A DNA stretch of 24,705 nucleotides from Lentisalinibacter sp035655155 (GCA_035655155.1 DASRVH010000100.1:1-24705), one strand, 5' to 3'. Positions 1 to 7,332 are shown, counted from the stretch's first letter. Translations and numbers: made by a program. The notes: generated from the sequence alone by a model not told the origin.

Positions 1-1273
1 TCTCGCCGCCGGTCACGATCATGTCCTTCACCCGGTCCACCAGGAAGAGGTAGCCCTCGTCGTCCAGGTAACCGGCGCCGCCGGTGTGGTACCAGCCGTC
101 GCGGAAGGCCTCGGTCGTGGCGTCCGGCTTGTTCCAGTAGCCCTCCATGAAATTGCCGCCGCGAGCGCAGACCTCGCCCACCTCGCCCGCGGGCAGCAGG
201 TTGCCCTCCGCATCCTGGACGCTCAGGTCCACGCCGGGCACGGCCCGCCCGACGGAGCGCAGCCGCGGCCCGCCCTTCAGGTGATCGTCGGTGGTCAGCA
301 TGCACAGGACCGAGGAGCACTCGGTCATGCCGTAGCCCTGCTGGATCTCCAGGTCCGGCAGTATCTTGAGGAGCGTGTCCAGGATGGCTGCCGGCATCGG
401 CGAGGCACCGTAGGTGAGCTGGCGCAGGCTCTTCAGCGCCTCGGGGCGGAAATCCGGGTGCTGCAGCATCATCCCGACCATGGTCGGGACCATCGTGGTC
501 TGGGTGACCTGGTGGGCCTCGATCAGCTTCAGCACGGCACCGGGCTCGAACATGGGCATCGTGACCAGCTTGCTGCCCGAGGTGATCGTGGCCAGGCAGC
601 CGACGATGGAGGCAGCGTGGAAGACGGGCGTCTGCATGAGGTTCACCTCGTCGGGGCGCCGTCCCATCACCATGGCCACGTGGTAGGTGTTCAGCATCTC
701 CGCCCGCTGGGAGCAGACCACGCCTTTCGGCAGGCCGGTGGTGCCGCCGGTGTACATGAGCACCACCGGGTCCGTCTCTTCGGGCTCGGGCGGCAGCTCC
801 GGTTCCGAGGCCTCCAGCAGTTCGTCGTAGGTGAGGTCGTAGGGCGCCTCGGTCGAGCCGGGCTCGCCCACCAGCACGACCTGCTCGACGGGGCAGTCGG
901 CGCCGCCGATCTGGCGGGCCTGGGCCAGCAGCGGCGCGAAGGTGGCGTCCACGAACACCACCCGGGTGCCCGAGTCGCGCAGGATGTAGTCCAGCTCTTT
1001 TCCGGCGAGGCGCAGGTTCAGGGGATTGATCACGCCGGTACCGAGGAAGGCGGCATGGTAAAGTTCTATGAACTGATGGGAATTCATCGACATGACGGCG
1101 TAGCGGTCGCCCTTGCCGATGCCGAGGCGGTCGCGCAGTCCGTGGCCGAGCCGGAACACCCGGTCGGCATGCGTCTCCAGCGTCGCGCTGTAGCCGCCGT
1201 CGGCGATCACGTGCCGGTCGCCGTACAGGCGCAGTGCCGGCAGGAATTGCTGGTGGTAGACGAGTTCCTTCAC
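1..1273 (-). CDS. AMP-binding acyl-CoA synthetase (fatty-acid type), 3' end off the window
   Basis: ATP-dependent adenylation of a carboxylic acid followed by CoA thioester formation, in the cytoplasm. About 424 residues are visible of a family length near 520; the C-terminal lid domain is cut off just inside the A8 motif (KDMIVTGGE). The P-loop A3 motif TGGTTGLPKG is encoded near 720-765 and the A5 motif YGMTECS near 330-350. I start it at a GTG (1273-1271) because a GGGGGAG ribosome-binding site lies seven bases upstream, and an ATG within that stretch (frame ATG GGG GAG) stops after five codons. Oddity: the normally invariant TGD of motif A7 reads TGG (residues 397-399, codon at 77-79). 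Substrate cannot be told from sequence; medium- or long-chain fatty acids or aryl acids are possible. Confidence 0.9.
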   Translation of the reverse strand, partial: MKELVYHQQFLPALRLYGDRHVIADGGYSATLETHADRVFRLGHGLRDRLGIGKGDRYAVMSMNSHQFIELYHAAFLGTGVINPLNLRLAGKELDYILRDSGTRVVFVDATFAPLLAQARQIGGADCPVEQVVLVGEPGSTEAPYDLTYDELLEASEPELPPEPEETDPVVLMYTGGTTGLPKGVVCSQRAEMLNTYHVAMVMGRRPDEVNLMQTPVFHAASIVGCLATITSGSKLVTMPMFEPGAVLKLIEAHQVTQTTMVPTMVGMMLQHPDFRPEALKSLRQLTYGASPMPAAILDTLLKILPDLEIQQGYGMTECSSVLCMLTTDDHLKGGPRLRSVGRAVPGVDLSVQDAEGNLLPAGEVGEVCARGGNFMEGYWNKPDATTEAFRDGWYHTGGAGYLDDEGYLFLVDRVKDMIVTGGE

Positions 1274-1315
1274 AGTTTCTCCCCCATTGTTTTCCCCCTT
1301 GGAATCCGGACGCAG

Positions 1316-1343
1316 AGTATACCGATCCCGGCGTCGGCGGTAA
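1316..1343 (-). promoter_or_regulatory. Candidate sigma70 promoter for the acyl-CoA synthetase
   Basis: Read on the minus strand, TTACCG (1343-1338), a 16-base spacer and TATACT (1321-1316) lie about 45 bases upstream of the GTG start. The -10 fits well and the -35 poorly, so this is a suggestion only. Confidence 0.35.
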
Positions 1344-1410
1344 GTCGTCAGGGAACCTTAACGCATAAATCCGTTATTCGAATCATGGCCAGCCACGGAG
1401 ACTCCTTAAG

Positions 1411-2106
1411 ATGAAATCGAGAAAACTTTTCGGACTCCTCGCCGGTTCCCTCGCCTGCGCCTTCGCCGGCAGCGCCGCGGCGGACCAGCGCGACGGCAAC
1501 CTCTCCGAGCACATGCACGAGCACTGGGAGCGCATCACGCAGGTCCAGGCCGCACTGATCCGCGGCGATCTGGCCGCCGTACGGGAGCCGGCGGAATACC
1601 TGGCCACGCATCCCACGCCGGCGGCGCTGCCCGGCCAGTGGGAAGAGTACGTGGACTCCATGCGCGCGGCGGCACGGGCCGCCTTCGAAGCGAAGGACTT
1701 CACCGCCGCGGCCACCGCGACGAGCCTGATGGGCAACGCCTGCGGCAGCTGCCACATGGACAGCGGGATCGAGGTGCGCTTCGACATCTCCGAGCCGCCC
1801 GGTTTCGAGACGGACACGGTCTCGCACATGATCCGCCACCAGTGGGCGGCGGACCGGATGTGGGAAGGCATCGTCGGACCCTCGGAGGTGGCCTGGTCCC
1901 GGGGCATCGACGCGCTGCTGGAAGCGCCGCTGACGCCGCATGAACTGAAGGGCGGCGGCGAGCAGCCGGAACGGGTCAGGAAGATGGCACGGCGCATCCA
2001 CCAGCTGGCCGGCAACGGCATGATGGCGAGCGGCGGCAACGAGAAGGCGGAGATCTACGCCGAGTTCCTGGCCAACTGCGCCGCCTGCCACACCACCCTG
2101 AATTAG
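1411..2106 (+). CDS. Exported di-heme cytochrome with two cytochrome c'-like halves
   Basis: 231 residues. An N-terminal signal peptide (residues 1-24, AAA before D25) sends it to the periplasm. Two CXXCH heme motifs are present: CGSCH at 111-115 and CAACH at 223-227, the second nine residues from the end. Each motif sits at the end of an alpha-helical stretch of about 90-110 residues beginning with a His-rich segment (HMHEHW near 34-39, HMIRHQW in the second half). This is the cytochrome c' layout, where the heme site closes a four-helix bundle, so the protein looks like a tandem duplication. It probably carries electrons or binds a gas ligand, but no partner is encoded beside it. The ATG at 1411 has a GGAG about ten bases upstream. 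The repeat at 2111 follows directly after the stop. Confidence 0.8.
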   Translation: MKSRKLFGLLAGSLACAFAGSAAADQRDGNLSEHMHEHWERITQVQAALIRGDLAAVREPAEYLATHPTPAALPGQWEEYVDSMRAAARAAFEAKDFTAAATATSLMGNACGSCHMDSGIEVRFDISEPPGFETDTVSHMIRHQWAADRMWEGIVGPSEVAWSRGIDALLEAPLTPHELKGGGEQPERVRKMARRIHQLAGNGMMASGGNEKAEIYAEFLANCAACHTTLN

Positions 2107-2110
2107 AATT

Positions 2111-2147
2111 AGGTGCCGGACCGAACTTTTGCAACTTTTGAAACTTG
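2111..2147 (+). repeat. Copy A of the transposase-associated 28-bp repeat
   Basis: Begins AGGTGCCGGACC. The first 28 bases (2111-2138) are identical to copies B (3692) and C (4733, inverted). After that A continues TGAAACTTG, which can pair imperfectly (six of seven) with the preceding CAACTTT. It lies four bases after the cytochrome stop codon, and the bases AATTAG are duplicated in tandem across its left edge (2101-2112). Confidence 0.85.
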
Positions 2148-2187
2148 TTCTGCCGCCCAACCGGGGCGGTAGCCGCTCGCGCAAAAG

Positions 2188-3693
2188 GTGAGCAGGAAGA
2201 CCTTCCTGCAGCGCTTCGTCCAGGGCATGGAGCCCTGGGTGTTCCTGCCGGCCGCAGCCGTCGTGATCCTGTTCGTCCTCCTGGGGGCGGTGTGGACCGA
2301 CACTGCCCGCACCATTTTCGACGCGCTGCAGAACACCATCGTCGAGAAGCTCGGCTGGTTCTACATCCTCTCGGCCACGACGCTGCTCGGCTTCGTGCTC
2401 TGGCTCCTGGTCAGCCCGTACGGCCGGGTCCGTCTCGGCGGCGACGAAGCAAGGCCGGAATTCGGCTATCTCGCCTGGTTCAGCATGTTGCTCGCCGCGG
2501 GTATGGGCATCGGTATCGTGTTCTTCGGTGCCGCCGAGCCCGTACTCCATTACCTGGATCCGCCGGGCATGGAAGGCGGCACCCCGGAGGCGCTGCGCGA
2601 GGCGATGCGCTTCACCTTTTATCACTGGGGACTGCACCCCTGGGCGATCTACACGACGCTCGCCCTGCCGCTCGCCTATTTCCACTTCCGCCATAATCTG
2701 CCGCTGGCACCCCGCTCGCTGCTCTACCCGCTGATCGGCGACCGCATCTACGGCGGCATCGGCCATGCGGTGGACGTGCTGTGCACCGTGGGAACGCTGT
2801 TCGGCGTGGCGACCTCGCTCGGCCTGGGGGCCATCCAGGTCAATGCAGGGCTGGAGCGGCTGTTCGGGCTGCCTCAGGGCATCGGCTCCCAACTGGCGCT
2901 GATCGGCGGCATCACGCTGGTGGCCACCATCAGCGTGGTCTCCGGTCTGAACCGGGGCATCCGCTTCCTGAGCCAGTTCAATATCGGGCTGTCCGCGGCG
3001 ATCTTCGCTTTCGTGCTGCTGGCCGGACCCACCGTCTACATCCTGGAGCTGTTCCTGGAGGGGCTGGGCTATTACCTGCAGAAGCTGCCGGCCACCAGCT
3101 TCAGCACCGAGCCGGGGTCCACCGACGGCTGGCACGAACAGTGGACGCTGTTCTACTGGAGCTGGTGGATTTCCTGGTCGCCGTTCGTCGGCATCTTCGT
3201 CGCGCGCATCTCGAAGGGCCGCACTGTGCGGGAATTCATCCTCACGGCGCTGCTGGTGCCGAGCCTCGGCAGCTTCCTGTGGTTTTCCGCGCTGGGTGGC
3301 ACCGCGCTGCACATGGAGATCTTCGGCAGCGGCGGCGTCACCGAGGTTGTACAGGAGAACGAGGCCTTCGCGCTGTTCGCCGTGCTGGAGGCGCTACCCT
3401 GGCACGAGGTGACCTGGGCTGCGGCGACGTTGCTGGTGATCATCTTCTTCGTGACCTCGTCGGACTCCGGTTCTTTCGTGGACGACATGGTGACCTCGGG
3501 CGGCCACCCGAATCCGCCGAAGGCCCAGCGGGTCTTCTGGGCGGTCTCGGAAGGCACCGTCGCAGCGGTGCTCCTCTATGCCGGCGGGCTGACGGCGTTG
3601 CGCACTGCCTCCCTGACGACCGGCATCCCTATCGCCATTTTTCTGCTGGTGGCGGCGTACGGGTTGCAGCGCGCGCTGCGGTCGGAGGAGTAG
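2188..3693 (+). CDS. BCCT-family betaine/carnitine/choline transporter
   Basis: Inner-membrane secondary transporter for trimethylammonium compounds such as glycine betaine, normally Na+-coupled and used for osmoprotection. 501 residues with about 12 hydrophobic segments. Family signatures are clear: the glycine-rich TM3 motif GMGIG at residues 105-109 followed by FFGAAEP, HWGLHPW at 146-152, and the Trp-rich box from W319 through YWSWWISWSPFVG to about 335. The C-terminal tail after the last membrane segment is only a few residues, so the long regulatory tail of the BetP type is absent. The start is a GTG with a poor ribosome-binding site; an ATG at 2227 is the alternative and would keep all membrane segments. 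Its stop codon TAG overlaps repeat copy B, and copy A lies just upstream, so the gene sits between two direct repeats. Confidence 0.93.
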   Translation: MSRKTFLQRFVQGMEPWVFLPAAAVVILFVLLGAVWTDTARTIFDALQNTIVEKLGWFYILSATTLLGFVLWLLVSPYGRVRLGGDEARPEFGYLAWFSMLLAAGMGIGIVFFGAAEPVLHYLDPPGMEGGTPEALREAMRFTFYHWGLHPWAIYTTLALPLAYFHFRHNLPLAPRSLLYPLIGDRIYGGIGHAVDVLCTVGTLFGVATSLGLGAIQVNAGLERLFGLPQGIGSQLALIGGITLVATISVVSGLNRGIRFLSQFNIGLSAAIFAFVLLAGPTVYILELFLEGLGYYLQKLPATSFSTEPGSTDGWHEQWTLFYWSWWISWSPFVGIFVARISKGRTVREFILTALLVPSLGSFLWFSALGGTALHMEIFGSGGVTEVVQENEAFALFAVLEALPWHEVTWAAATLLVIIFFVTSSDSGSFVDDMVTSGGHPNPPKAQRVFWAVSEGTVAAVLLYAGGLTALRTASLTTGIPIAIFLLVAAYGLQRALRSEE

Positions 3694-3730
3694 GTGCCGG
3701 ACCGAACTTTTGCAACTTTCTAAAGTTGTT
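3692..3730 (+). repeat. Copy B of the 28-bp repeat, left end of the transposase element
   Basis: The first 28 bases (3692-3719) match copies A and C exactly. The inner part holds a perfect 7-bp hairpin, CAACTTT (3713-3719) with AAAGTTG (3722-3728) and a CT turn. The repeat overlaps the last two bases of the BCCT stop codon. It forms an inverted pair with copy C. Confidence 0.88.
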
Positions 3731-3819
3731 TCCGGTTTCGGTCGCGAAAGGGGAGTTATCGTGCAGGCAGGCCGGGCGCCGAGGCGCTAGCTTTCGTGGG
3801 CGGCGACCGAAGGTGCCCG

Positions 3820-4686
3820 ATGACTCGACCACGGCGACTCCATGTACCCGGCAGCCTGTACCACGTCATCCTGCGCGGCAATAACCGGCAGGAGATCTTC
3901 TTCTCGGCCGCCGATCGCATCTATCTCGACCAGCTCGTCGGGCGCGCGACCGAGAGCCTCGAAGCGCAGGTGCACGCCTATTGCTGGATGCCCAACCATA
4001 TCCACATGGCAATTCGGGTCGGCGAGGCGCCGCTAGGCCGGCTGATGCAGTGGATCGCCTCGCGCTACGCCTTCCGCGTCAACCGGCAGCGCGAGGCGAC
4101 AGGCCATCTGTTCGAGCGTCGCTACCGTGCGCTGCTGGTCGACGTGGATGCCTACGCGCTGCAGCTGGTCCGCTATATCCACCTGAACCCGGTCAAGGCC
4201 GGCCTCGTCTCAGATCCGGCGGACTATCCCTGGAGCAGCCACCGTTACTACCTCGGCGGGAATGCACCACCATGGCTGCGGACCGACTGGATACTTGCGA
4301 TGTTCGGCCGCCGCCCGATCCGGGCTCGCGCCGCCTATCGGCGCTTCGTCGGCGACGCTCCCGACGCGGAGCTGCCGGAGGAGCTCCTGGCGGGTGACCC
4401 GGAAGACGAACGGCGGGCCGGCGCGGATCGGCTGCTGTCGGAGCCGAGCGATCCCGTCGACGCCAGGTCGGCCGACCGCGATCTCGAGGGGCTGATCGCG
4501 GCCGCCGCGGCGCGTCACGGCTGTGAAGTAGCCGCGATCACGGGGCCCAGCCGGGAGCGCCGGCTGGTGCGCGTGCGACGCGAGATCGCCCGGCAGGCCC
4601 GGGACCGGGGCGTCGCCAGCGTCGCGGAGATCGCCCGCCGCCTCAATCGGTCGGATTCGGCCGTCGCCAGACTGCTGAAAGGCTGA
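3820..4686 (+). CDS. REP-associated tyrosine transposase (Y1/HUH) with DnaA-like C-terminal domain
   Basis: 289 residues. Single-strand DNA endonuclease of the TnpA_REP class, which nicks REP-like hairpins through a tyrosine. The HUH motif is H60-I-H62 inside WMPNHIHMAI. The likely catalytic tyrosine is Y119 in RYIHLNPVKAGL, and GHLFERRYRA (95-104) and YPWSSHRYY are other family hallmarks. From about residue 220 to the end, a second segment (SRERRLVRVRREIARQ, then VASVAEIARRLNRSDSAVARLL) resembles the DnaA C-terminal helix-turn-helix that binds double-stranded DNA. The ATG at 3820 is chosen because family members start close to RPRRLHVPG; a GTG at 3796 would add eight residues. The gene appears intact, and the element may still be active. 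Confidence 0.92.
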   Translation: MTRPRRLHVPGSLYHVILRGNNRQEIFFSAADRIYLDQLVGRATESLEAQVHAYCWMPNHIHMAIRVGEAPLGRLMQWIASRYAFRVNRQREATGHLFERRYRALLVDVDAYALQLVRYIHLNPVKAGLVSDPADYPWSSHRYYLGGNAPPWLRTDWILAMFGRRPIRARAAYRRFVGDAPDAELPEELLAGDPEDERRAGADRLLSEPSDPVDARSADRDLEGLIAAAAARHGCEVAAITGPSRERRLVRVRREIARQARDRGVASVAEIARRLNRSDSAVARLLKG

Positions 4687-4689
4687 GAG

Positions 4690-4733
4690 CCGGCAACAAG
4701 TTGGAAAAGTTGCAAAAGTTCGGTCCGGCACCT
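4690..4733 (-). repeat. Copy C of the 28-bp repeat, right end of the transposase element
   Basis: Inverted relative to A and B. Bases 4733 down to 4706 are identical to the 28-bp core, followed by TCCAACTTGTTGCCGG. It begins a few bases after the transposase stop codon and ends about 50 bases before the first PpsR-like site of bchJ. Confidence 0.87.
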
Positions 4734-4784
4734 CTAAGGGTTTCGGTTTGCCGCAATCGCCAGACCCTCCGTTATCCTCTAGTG

Positions 4785-4802
4785 TGTCAATTTGAGTTGG
4801 CA
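4785..4802 (+). promoter_or_regulatory. PpsR/CrtJ-like operator, site 1 (one mismatch)
   Basis: TGT, 12 bases, GCA: one mismatch to the TGT-N12-ACA consensus of the aerobic photosynthesis repressor PpsR/CrtJ. It lies seven bases before site 2 and 48 bases before the bchJ start codon. Confidence 0.55.
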
Positions 4803-4809
4803 TAACTGT

Positions 4810-4827
4810 TGTCATGCTCAACTGACA
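4810..4827 (+). promoter_or_regulatory. PpsR/CrtJ-like operator, site 2 (perfect consensus)
   Basis: TGTCATGCTCAACTGACA fits TGT-N12-ACA exactly. Paired, closely spaced sites are typical of cooperative CrtJ/PpsR binding at bch promoters, so repression of bchJ-bchE under oxygen is the likely role. The position just ahead of a bch gene makes the match more than chance. Confidence 0.65.
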
Positions 4828-4850
4828 TTTTGCGGTAGACAGGCAAACGG

Positions 4851-5516
4851 ATGCTGAGCATTCCACTCTCCCGCCCGGCGGAGCCACACGCCGACGCGAG
4901 CGCGCCGCGGGCCATGATCGGCCCGAACGCGGTGCTGCAGACCCTGCGTGCCATCGCCGAACTGGAAGGCACGGCCTGCTACGAGGCTGTCGCTCGCGGC
5001 GCCGCCCTGCCCGCCACCGATCCCGACCGCATGATCCCGGAAGCCCTGTTCGTCCGGCTGGTGGAGAGCCTGCGGCGCACGCTGCCCTGGGCGCGCTCCG
5101 AAGCCGTGCTGCGGCTGGCCGGCGAATACACTGCCGACTACGTCGCCGCCAACCGCATCCCGCGGCTCTTCCGGCGGCTGCTGCGCCTGCTGCCGCCCCG
5201 GCTGGCCGTGCCGCTGCTGCTGGCCGCGTTCCGCCGCCACGCGTGGACGTTCGCGGGCGGCGGCCGCTTCGACACCGCCGGCGGCTACCCCGCCGACATC
5301 CTCCTCAAAGGCTGCCCGACCTGCCGCAATGCGCCCGAGGCAACGGCGGCCGGCGCCTATTACGAAGCGGCCTTCCAGGGCCTGCTGCGGCTCGCGGCCG
5401 ACAGCGTGCGCGTCCACGAGACGGCCTGCGAGGCCTGCGGCGACCCCTGCTGCCGCTTTTCCATCGAGATCGAGGGCGCGAGCGCCCGCGGAGAGTCACC
5501 ATGCGCATCGTGCTGA
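4851..5516 (+). CDS. bchJ: BchJ, V4R-domain bacteriochlorophyll biosynthesis protein
   Basis: 221 residues, soluble. Historically called the 4-vinyl (8-vinyl) protochlorophyllide reductase; in later work other enzymes (BciA/BciB) do that reaction and BchJ is thought to assist substrate handling. The opening IGPNAVLQTL (23-32), the central segment around residues 140-165 (GGRFDTAGGYPADILLKGCPTC) and the C-terminal Cys cluster CEACGDPCC (C193, C196, C200, C201) fit the 4VR fold. The last 16 bases overlap the start of bchE, so the two are one operon and probably translationally coupled. The ATG at 4851 has a weak ribosome-binding site; an ATG at 4915 would shorten the variable N terminus without touching the domain. 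PpsR/CrtJ-like sites lie directly upstream. Confidence 0.85.
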   Translation: MLSIPLSRPAEPHADASAPRAMIGPNAVLQTLRAIAELEGTACYEAVARGAALPATDPDRMIPEALFVRLVESLRRTLPWARSEAVLRLAGEYTADYVAANRIPRLFRRLLRLLPPRLAVPLLLAAFRRHAWTFAGGGRFDTAGGYPADILLKGCPTCRNAPEATAAGAYYEAAFQGLLRLAADSVRVHETACEACGDPCCRFSIEIEGASARGESPCASC

Positions 5517-7276
5517 TCCACCCCAACTACCATTCCGGCGGCGCCGAGATCGCCGGCAACTGGCCGCCCGCCTGGGTCGCCTACCTGGCCGGGGCGCTGA
5601 AGAAGCACGGCTACACGGACATCCACTTCATCGACGCCATGACCGGACACCTCGACGAAGAAGCCCTGCGCTCGCGTCTGGCACAGATCGGATCGGCCGA
5701 CCTCGTCGGTTGCACCTGCATTACCCCGAGCATCTATCAGGCCGAGAAAACCCTGGAGATCGCCCGGTCCGTCTTCCCCGATGCCGTCACGGTGCTCGGC
5801 GGCATCCACGCCACCTTCATGTACGAGCAGGTACTGAGGGAGGCGCCCCACATCGACGTCATCGCCCGCGGCGAGGGTGAAGAAGTGCTGGTGAACCTGG
5901 TCCAGGCCGTCGAGAACGGCTCCCTGGAGCGCGACCGCCGCAGCATCCGCGGCATCGCCTTCGCCGAGGGCGACGAGATCGTGGCCACCCCCGCGCACCC
6001 GCCGATCAAGCAACTGGACGACCTGGAGCCCGACTGGAGCTTGCTCGAGTGGGACGACTACATCTACCTGCCGCTCGGCAAGCGGGTCGCCATCCCCAAC
6101 TTCGCCCGTGGCTGCCCGTTCACCTGTTCGTTCTGCTCCCAGTGGAAGTTCTGGCGCTCCTACCGCATGCGCTCGCCGAAAAACTTCGTCGACGAGATCG
6201 AGAAACTCGTGCGCGACCACGACATCGGCTTCTTCATCCTCGCGGACGAAGAACCCACCATCAACCGGCAGAAGTTCATCGACCTCTGCCAGGAGCTGAT
6301 TGACCGGGACCTCGGCATCGAGTGGGGCATCAACACCCGCGTCACCGACATCCTGCGCGACGAGGACATGCTGCCGCTGTACCGGAAAGCCGGCCTGGTG
6401 CACGTCTCCCTCGGCACCGAGGCCTCGGCCCAGCTGAACCTGGAGCGTTTCCGCAAGGAAACCACCGTCGCCGAGAACAAGCGCGCCATCAAACTGCTGC
6501 GCGACAACGGCATGGTGGCCGAGGCCCAGTTCATCATCGGGCTGGAGAATGAGACCGCAGAGAGCATCGAGGACACCTACAAGTGGGCCATGGACTGGGA
6601 CTGCGACATGGCCAACTGGATCATGTACACGCCCTGGCCGTTCTCGGATCTCTTCGAGGAACTCGGCGACAAGGTGGAGGTGCGCGACTACGCCCGCTAC
6701 AACTTCGTCACCCCCATCATGAAACCGGAGTCGATGACCCGCAGCGAGGTCTTCAACGGGGTCATGAAGAACTACCGGCGCTTCTACATGCGCAAGAGCC
6801 TGTTCAGCTACCCGTGGCTGAAGGACAAGTACAAGCGCAAGTACATGCTCGGCTGCCTGAAGGCGGCCATGAAATCCGGCTTCGAGCGCCGCTTCTACGA
6901 CCTCGGCCGCATCAACTACCGGGGCCAGAAGGAGATCGACTTCAAGTTCGACCAGTCCCGGGTGCTCACGAAGGAAGAGCTGGCGCTGGCCGAGAGCAGC
7001 CGCCAGCGGGTCGGCAGCAGCTATCAGCAGGCCGGGGGGAGCAAAGCCGCCGCGGCGCTGGCCTGTGGCGGCGGGCCGGCGACGGGCCGCGGCAACGGTC
7101 GCGACGGCCGCGCCGTCGAGCCTCGGACCGCGGACGTTCTCACCTATTCGCCGAAGGCGGACGAGATCGTCGATCCTGCGGCGCTCCTGGGCGAGGCGCC
7201 GATCGACGAATTCTTCGATCCGCGGGGCTTCGCCAAGCAGCGCTCGCGGGCGAAGCGGCTGTCGGCGGTGAAGTAG
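5501..7276 (+). CDS. bchE: BchE, anaerobic Mg-protoporphyrin IX monomethyl ester cyclase
   Basis: Oxygen-independent formation of the isocyclic E ring of bacteriochlorophyll, turning Mg-protoporphyrin monomethyl ester into protochlorophyllide; uses S-adenosylmethionine, a [4Fe-4S] cluster and cobalamin. 591 residues. An N-terminal B12-binding-type domain spans roughly 1-150 (opening VLIHPNYHSGGAEIAGNWPP, GGIHATF near 105), then a radical-SAM domain with the cluster motif C205-x3-C209-x2-C212 (ARGCPFTCSFCSQWKF). The ATG at 5501 is chosen over longer in-frame openings because the family's IHPNY start begins there. The C terminus carries a Gly/Ala/Arg-rich, low-complexity tail (about 504-540) that is probably not catalytic. 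It follows bchJ with a 16-base overlap. No other bch, puf or crt gene is in the window. Confidence 0.95.
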   Translation: MRIVLIHPNYHSGGAEIAGNWPPAWVAYLAGALKKHGYTDIHFIDAMTGHLDEEALRSRLAQIGSADLVGCTCITPSIYQAEKTLEIARSVFPDAVTVLGGIHATFMYEQVLREAPHIDVIARGEGEEVLVNLVQAVENGSLERDRRSIRGIAFAEGDEIVATPAHPPIKQLDDLEPDWSLLEWDDYIYLPLGKRVAIPNFARGCPFTCSFCSQWKFWRSYRMRSPKNFVDEIEKLVRDHDIGFFILADEEPTINRQKFIDLCQELIDRDLGIEWGINTRVTDILRDEDMLPLYRKAGLVHVSLGTEASAQLNLERFRKETTVAENKRAIKLLRDNGMVAEAQFIIGLENETAESIEDTYKWAMDWDCDMANWIMYTPWPFSDLFEELGDKVEVRDYARYNFVTPIMKPESMTRSEVFNGVMKNYRRFYMRKSLFSYPWLKDKYKRKYMLGCLKAAMKSGFERRFYDLGRINYRGQKEIDFKFDQSRVLTKEELALAESSRQRVGSSYQQAGGSKAAAALACGGGPATGRGNGRDGRAVEPRTADVLTYSPKADEIVDPAALLGEAPIDEFFDPRGFAKQRSRAKRLSAVK

Positions 7277-7307
7277 CGCGGCGCTAGCGCCATTGCAAAT
7301 TCGGACA

Positions 7308-7332
7308 CGCGATTGCCGATACTGGCATCGCG
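7308..7332 (+). terminator. Hairpin after bchE, possible terminator
   Basis: CGCGA-t-TGCC pairs with GGCATCGCG (nine pairs, one bulged base, six-base loop) about 30 bases after the bchE stop. There is no T-run, so it could only be a weak or Rho-assisted end. A perfect 12-bp palindrome GGCGCTAGCGCC lies at 7280-7291. Confidence 0.3.

Larger units (their letters stand above)
3692..4733 (+). mobile_element. REP-associated transposase element bounded by 28-bp inverted repeats
   Basis: A segment of 1042 bp with one transposase gene and identical 28-bp ends in inverted orientation (3692-3719 and 4706-4733). The imperfect inner parts of the ends (CAACTTT with AAAGTTG, CAACTTG and so on) suggest fold-back structures of the kind Y1 transposases recognise in single-stranded DNA. 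Long perfect inverted ends are not the usual IS200/IS605 arrangement but are reported around RAYT genes. I infer that the repeats are the transposase substrate. I see no clear target-site duplication at the outer edges. Confidence 0.7.

Noticed and set aside
2111..4733. CRISPR array from the repeated 28-mers
   Set aside because: Only three copies, more than 900 bases apart, one inverted, with genes between them.
5243..5500. Extension of bchE upstream through bchJ
   Set aside because: The translation is Arg-rich and unlike any BchE; IHPNY begins right after the ATG at 5501.
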